17,154 nucleotides of DNA from Lachnospiraceae bacterium (GTDB taxonomy: Bacteria > Bacillota > Clostridia > Lachnospirales > Lachnospiraceae), in NCBI GenBank assembly GCA_017404585.1, contig JAFRCB010000319.1:1-17154 (forward strand). The letters are read 5' to 3'. Shown here in pieces: positions 13,278-17,154 of this stretch. A program made the position numbers and the translations under genes. The notes under the pieces are model-generated. The model made no database searches. It saw only the letters and a list, made by a program, of their open reading frames with translations, and was not told where the DNA came from. Numbering within the stretch: the first letter of the stretch is position 1; each line of letters starts with the position of its first letter.

Positions 13278-15368
13278 TTAATATTCGTTCCAGAGCTTTG
13301 GCCTTGTGAGCTGGAGACGCAGGTCGCACTGCAGACAGCGCGCGGCTTCACAGCCGGCCTGCTCACAGCTGAAAGCGGGTTCCACAGGATCAAAGTTCTT
13401 CGCTCTTTCACAGGCGTCGGCGAGCACCGGCTCGACTCTCGGAAGATCTCCAAAGCCGTCGATGTGGCCGATGTACGGATCTGCCGTCTCAGGATCGAGC
13501 AGTACCTCACTGATATCGCCGTCACCACCCAGATACAGATCCATCTGCTCGGCAGCCAGCCGGCCGGCCGCAACTGCCTCAATAACAGTCTTGGTGCCTG
13601 TGACTACGTCGCCCGCGGCAAACACGCCGTCCATGCTGGTGTGAAGCGTGGCGTCAGCCTGAACATAGGGACCGTGAGTGAGCTCAAGACCCATGTCAGC
13701 AGTATCTTCCGGCTTCTGTCCGACCGCGAAAATGACGGTCTGGGCAGGGATGATTTCATTACTGCCGGGTACAAGGTCGATGACCGCACGGCGATTCTCG
13801 TCGAAATAGAAACGCTCTACCTTCTGCAATTCAACGCCCTCGGCCTGCTCCTCACCGGTAATCCGCAGGAAAGAGTGTGCCGCATGCAGGATAATGCCCT
13901 CTTCGGCTCCTTCTTCGATTTCGTCTTTGGATGCAGTCATCTGCTGCTCGTTCTCCAGGCAGGCGATATGGACATTCTTGGCGCCACGGCGCAGCGCAGT
14001 TCTCGCGCAGTCATAAGCGACTGAGCCTCCGCCGAGTACCATGACGTTCTCATTTACCGGCATGGGATTACCCATTCCCGCGGCGCGCAGGAACTCGGCA
14101 TTCACATACACATTCTTAAGGTCATTGCCGGGGATCGGCAGCTTGGTGCCAAGATGCGTGCCGACACTGACAAGAACCGTGTCATAGCCGGATTGCAGCA
14201 GCTCTGCCGGTGCAGGAGCCGCAGTGTTGGTCTTGACCTCGATACCGGCCTCTTCAATAATTTCAAACTCTTTGTCGAGCACATCGTCCGGCATACGATA
14301 GACCGGAATGCCGTAACGGCACTGGCCGCCGATCTTCGGCAGCTTCTCGAACACAGTGACCTGATGGCCTTTGTGGGCAAGATAGTAGGCTGCGGTCAGG
14401 CCTGCAGGTCCGCCGCCGATGATTGCAGCCTTCTTGCCCGTAGGAGGATCTTTGCGGACTCTTTGTTTCCACTCGCAAGTGTCGTTGACACCGGCAGCTC
14501 TCTTGAGCTTGCAGATCGAGATGGAGGAGCCCAGCTCCTTATGCTTGCACTCGGTCTCACAGGGATGGGTACAGACACTGCCGAGAATCTCCGGGAATGG
14601 CATACGCTCGTGAATAACTGCTGATGCTTTTTCATATTCACCGTTCTTGATATAGCGTATGAATCTTGGAATATCGATCTGGGCAGGGCAGGTAGCGCGG
14701 CATGGCACGATATTGTCGGCCTCCTTGCGGTCCTCCTTCATGATCTTCACCTGATCCACAATAGAACCTGTGGGACATACCTCGATACATGCTCCGCAGA
14801 AGCGGCAGCCGGCTTCCTTCAGGCTCTTGCCGTCGAGAATTCCGGCACGGATGCCGACATCGGTCTTGATGTAATCGAGCACCTTAACACCTCGCAGATC
14901 CTGGCAGGCGCGGATACAGCGACCGCAGCGGATGCAGCGGGTAAACAGGTGCTGAATAAGCGGATTGGAGTCATCGTTGGCTACGCTGCGTGATTTTTTG
15001 CGCCAGCGCTCGGGGCTTACGCCCATGTACTGATACATGGACTGCAGCTCGCACTTGCCGTACTTGGGACAGCCGGTACAATCAGCAGGATGTGTCGCCA
15101 GGATCAGCTCCATCGACATTCTGCGCACCTTGTCGGCCTTAGGACCGTTTACGCTGACCCGCATGCCCTCTGTGGGCATGGTGGTGCAGGCTGGCATCGG
15201 CTTGTCCATTCCCTGGATCTCGACGACACACAGGCGGCAGCCGCCCTTGGCTTCGAGATCGGGATGGCTGCACAGGTGCGGGATAAATATCCCGGCTTCA
15301 AGCGCAGCGTCCAGGATGCTCTGACCCTCGCGGGCTTCGACTTCCCGGTCGTTAATATAAAATTTCAT
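13278..15368 (-). CDS. NuoG-like Fe-S / GltD-like FAD-NAD(P)H oxidoreductase fusion
   Basis: 696-aa multi-cofactor oxidoreductase. In order: a [2Fe-2S] ferredoxin domain (Cys33, Cys44, Cys47, Cys61), a His-Cys3 [4Fe-4S] site (His93, Cys97, Cys100, Cys106), and two [4Fe-4S] sites (Cys145/148/151/155 and Cys188/191/194/198). A glutamate-synthase-small-subunit-like Fe-S segment follows (PCRATCPAQIDIP, SVCTHPCETECKH). Next are an FAD site (GGGPAG at 318-323) and a second Rossmann site (VLGGGSVAYDCA), and near residue 600 FAAGDVVTG, which closes the FAD domain. C-terminal cysteines (CEQAGCEAARCLQCDL) may hold another cluster. It probably moves electrons between NAD(P)H and ferredoxin or the neighbouring flavoprotein. 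The start at 15368 follows GAGGAGAAG. Confidence 0.9.
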   Translation of the reverse strand: MKFYINDREVEAREGQSILDAALEAGIFIPHLCSHPDLEAKGGCRLCVVEIQGMDKPMPACTTMPTEGMRVSVNGPKADKVRRMSMELILATHPADCTGCPKYGKCELQSMYQYMGVSPERWRKKSRSVANDDSNPLIQHLFTRCIRCGRCIRACQDLRGVKVLDYIKTDVGIRAGILDGKSLKEAGCRFCGACIEVCPTGSIVDQVKIMKEDRKEADNIVPCRATCPAQIDIPRFIRYIKNGEYEKASAVIHERMPFPEILGSVCTHPCETECKHKELGSSISICKLKRAAGVNDTCEWKQRVRKDPPTGKKAAIIGGGPAGLTAAYYLAHKGHQVTVFEKLPKIGGQCRYGIPVYRMPDDVLDKEFEIIEEAGIEVKTNTAAPAPAELLQSGYDTVLVSVGTHLGTKLPIPGNDLKNVYVNAEFLRAAGMGNPMPVNENVMVLGGGSVAYDCARTALRRGAKNVHIACLENEQQMTASKDEIEEGAEEGIILHAAHSFLRITGEEQAEGVELQKVERFYFDENRRAVIDLVPGSNEIIPAQTVIFAVGQKPEDTADMGLELTHGPYVQADATLHTSMDGVFAAGDVVTGTKTVIEAVAAGRLAAEQMDLYLGGDGDISEVLLDPETADPYIGHIDGFGDLPRVEPVLADACERAKNFDPVEPAFSCEQAGCEAARCLQCDLRLQLTRPKLWNEY

Positions 15369-15392
15369 TGGCTTCTCCTCGTATTCCAGTTA

Positions 15393-15425
15393 TGCCATAC
15401 CGGTGACAGAGTCACCGGCACGGCA
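15393..15425 (-). promoter_or_regulatory. Intercistronic hairpin downstream of the flavoprotein gene
   Basis: CCGGTGAC (15400-15407) and GTCACCGG (15411-15418) form a perfect 8-bp stem with a 3-nt loop, extended by TGCC/GGCA across a 3x3 internal loop. It fills half of the 69-bp gap. There is no T-run after it in the direction of transcription. Confidence 0.55.
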
Positions 15426-15437
15426 ATTTGTCAAGTA

Positions 15438-16925
15438 TCAGAAAAAGTCTTCCTGTCCTTCCATTGCGGCATTTTCACCAGCGATGCGGCCGGAGTTGAG
15501 GCAGAAGCCCATCGTATTTCCGGAAAGGATGAAAGGATAACTGTCACCGAATATGTTGCAGGCATCGGTACCGACGCAATAGAGACCGGGGATGACCTTG
15601 GCTTCCTGGGTCATGACCTGGGTCTTGTGGTTGATCTTGACACCGCCGAGAGAACCGTAGGCGCCGACGTTCTGCCGCAGGCAGTAGAAGGGAGCCTTCT
15701 CGATCGGCTGCATATAGCGGCGATCCTTTTCGAAGATTTCGTCGTAGCCGGCATAGCACATGTCGTTATACTCTTCCACCTGCCTGACAAAACCTTCAAC
15801 GTCAATGCCAGCCTTCTCTGCCAACTCTTCGATAGTATCAGCCTGTGTTACCGGCTCGTAGCCATCGGCCAGGTCACGGTTCCACTGCTCGTCGAAGTGG
15901 TCAAACAAATCGTGCGGATGCACATGGGAAACGATGTCCGGGCCATGCTTCTTATACTTTTTCAGCAGCTTACTGTCAAAGATGGAGTAGCAGATGGAAC
16001 CGGGCTGTACAGTGATGGCATTGCCCGTGAAAGTGGTGTTGCCGATCTGATTCTCGGGCATGAAGCGCTCGCCGTTGCGGTTGACCCACAGACAGGGCTG
16101 ACGGAACGCGCCGTCGAGGATGAAATGATTCATGTTGTCGGGCAGCTGATACATCAGCTCCATCGTGCAGGGCTCATGGCCGGCGCCGGCTTCCCAGCAC
16201 ATCCTGATGCCTTCACCCTTCATACCTGGGATGGCGAAGTTGAAGATGGTCTTGCCGAACTCGTAACCGGTCTGTTCCTTGATCATCTGCGGGTTGTCGC
16301 CAAAGCCGCCGGTAGCAACGATGACAGCGTTGGCTCTTGCCTCGATCTCCTCGCCATCCTTGTCCTTTGCCAGGACACCGACTGCCTTGCCGTCTTCCAT
16401 AAGGATCTTGCTGACAGGTGTCTGGAGCTGGAAGTCTACACCAAGCTCACGGGCGCGCTCTGTCATCTTCTTTGTCATAGCGGTAGCAGCTCTCGGGCCG
16501 GGAATTCCGCCGCCCTCCGGCTTGCATACGTGCCATGTGAATTCACCATCGGAGTAGGCGCGGGTAGCTTCAGGGGCAGAAAATGCGCGCTGTACGCCGA
16601 CGAATTCCACGCCCATGTCCATGAGCCAGTCAATGGTCTCACCGGACTTGAAGTAATAGTCGCGGACCATGCGGGCATCTACGCGGTAATGTGTGAAATA
16701 CATGTGCTTGCGGAACGCTTCACCGGGTGTCAGAGAGACCATATGCTCTCTCTGGATACGGGAACCAACACCCAGAGGGCCCATGCCCATATTGGCTGCA
16801 CCGCCTGTTGTGTTAGACTTCTCGAAGCAGAGAACGGACGCGCCGTTTTCCGCTGCGGAAATGCAGGCTGCCAGGCCGGACAGGCCGGCAGCGACAACAA
16901 TTACATCAGCTTGCATTTGCTTCAT
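15438..16925 (-). CDS. FAD_binding_2 flavoprotein (fumarate-reductase-like family)
   Basis: 495-aa FAD oxidoreductase without signal peptide or heme motifs, so probably cytoplasmic. The N-terminal dinucleotide fold is VIVVAAGLSGLAA, with Ala12 at the first glycine of GxGxxG, then FEK at 34-36 and the NTTGGAA loop. AVIVATGGFGDN and IPGLYCVGTDACNIFGDSYP are family signatures. The C-terminal end reads ILSGNTMGFCLNSGRIAGENA where fumarate reductases have GGNRIAG, so the substrate-binding Arg is Thr here. The substrate is thus unlikely to be fumarate; an enoyl compound or cyclic enone is more likely. It heads the readable cluster and is followed by the NuoG-GltD-like gene, its likely electron partner. 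The ATG at 16925 follows GGAGG at 11 bp; 16916 is a possible alternative. Confidence 0.88.
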   Translation of the reverse strand: MKQMQADVIVVAAGLSGLAACISAAENGASVLCFEKSNTTGGAANMGMGPLGVGSRIQREHMVSLTPGEAFRKHMYFTHYRVDARMVRDYYFKSGETIDWLMDMGVEFVGVQRAFSAPEATRAYSDGEFTWHVCKPEGGGIPGPRAATAMTKKMTERARELGVDFQLQTPVSKILMEDGKAVGVLAKDKDGEEIEARANAVIVATGGFGDNPQMIKEQTGYEFGKTIFNFAIPGMKGEGIRMCWEAGAGHEPCTMELMYQLPDNMNHFILDGAFRQPCLWVNRNGERFMPENQIGNTTFTGNAITVQPGSICYSIFDSKLLKKYKKHGPDIVSHVHPHDLFDHFDEQWNRDLADGYEPVTQADTIEELAEKAGIDVEGFVRQVEEYNDMCYAGYDEIFEKDRRYMQPIEKAPFYCLRQNVGAYGSLGGVKINHKTQVMTQEAKVIPGLYCVGTDACNIFGDSYPFILSGNTMGFCLNSGRIAGENAAMEGQEDFF

Positions 16926-16949
16926 AAATAATTGTACCTCCGTGATTAA

Positions 16950-17154
16950 TTATTCTTCGTTGCAGATTTTTCTTGCGATCTTATCGGCAGGCTGGTTCCA
17001 CAGGAAAGAGACGATGTAGCCGACGATGTAGATCGGTATGAACATTTTAAGAACAGAGAGCGGATAAGCAGGCCAGAACGGAGCATGTCCGAGCAGACAA
17101 ACATTGAACCAGGTCAGGATCAGGCAGTTGACCACGACATAGACCAGATTCACG
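16950..17154 (-). CDS. Small membrane protein (5' end beyond right edge)
   Basis: Only the C-terminal 67-68 residues are in the window. Two hydrophobic segments (about residues 3-22 and 32-52 of the visible part) are followed by a polar tail KIARKICNEE. A GTG at the very edge could be read as a start but has no visible ribosome-binding site, so the gene most likely continues. The pattern is loosely like DUF2798-type two-span proteins; I do not assign it. The stop is 24 bp before the flavoprotein start, so it is co-transcribed. Confidence 0.65.
   Translation of the reverse strand, partial: VNLVYVVVNCLILTWFNVCLLGHAPFWPAYPLSVLKMFIPIYIVGYIVSFLWNQPADKIARKICNEE

Noticed and set aside
15090..16931. 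613-codon open frame on the plus strand opposite the flavoprotein and the end of the NuoG-like gene
   Set aside because: It lies antisense to two well-supported genes, has no ribosome-binding site and reads as a low-complexity mixture without any family motif. Long antisense frames are common opposite genes with this codon use.

Overview
The window looks like chromosomal DNA of a gut-type anaerobic Firmicute (Clostridia, Lachnospiraceae/Oscillospiraceae-like). The grounds are strong GGAGG ribosome-binding sites, a butyrate-kinase-family enzyme, ferredoxin-rich electron-transfer proteins, a maltodextrin-type ABC uptake locus with a LacI regulator, and roughly even base composition. All convincing genes are on the minus strand.

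Region 1 (1-3.6 kb) is a sugar-uptake locus. A LacI-family regulator is followed by a MalE-like lipoprotein and a MalF-like permease that runs off the left edge. The regulator has a good sigma-A promoter with palindromes at the expected transcription start. Hairpins lie in the malE leader and between malE and malF.

Region 2 (3.6-5.47 kb) holds a lone short-chain dehydrogenase with its own promoter, then about 1 kb without a gene. The gap begins with several hairpins (4558-4689) and then carries the most striking object in the window, an array at about 4746-5398. About twelve modules each run from a CAGT box to an ACTG box 28-30 bp downstream. Box-to-box distances are almost all near whole multiples of a DNA helical turn. 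ACTG and CAGT arms of neighbouring modules form inverted repeats of up to 19 bp whose flanks co-vary. I do not recognise this array.

Region 3 (5.47-17.15 kb) is one long minus-strand gene cluster. In transcription order it encodes: a small membrane protein (partial), an FAD_binding_2 flavoprotein oxidoreductase, a NuoG-GltD-like fusion, a NuoF C-terminal-domain/ferredoxin protein, a thiolase-like enzyme, a DUF35 Zn-ribbon/OB protein, an acyl carrier protein, a phosphate acyltransferase, a butyrate-kinase-family kinase, a DUF1097 membrane protein, an OFA-family MFS transporter and an MBL-fold hydrolase. The set reads as an anaerobic acyl-group pathway: redox chemistry at a C=C bond through the flavoprotein and Fe-S proteins, thiolytic or Claisen chemistry by thiolase/DUF35 with an ACP, and ATP recovery through acyl-phosphate. 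The substrate cannot be read from the sequence.

Two 91-bp palindromic MITE-like elements, about 78% identical and with the same 11-bp terminal inverted repeats, sit in gaps of this cluster (6310-6400 and 9350-9440). A related 35-bp palindrome lies at 3617-3651. No rRNA, tRNA, CRISPR array or transposase gene was seen.
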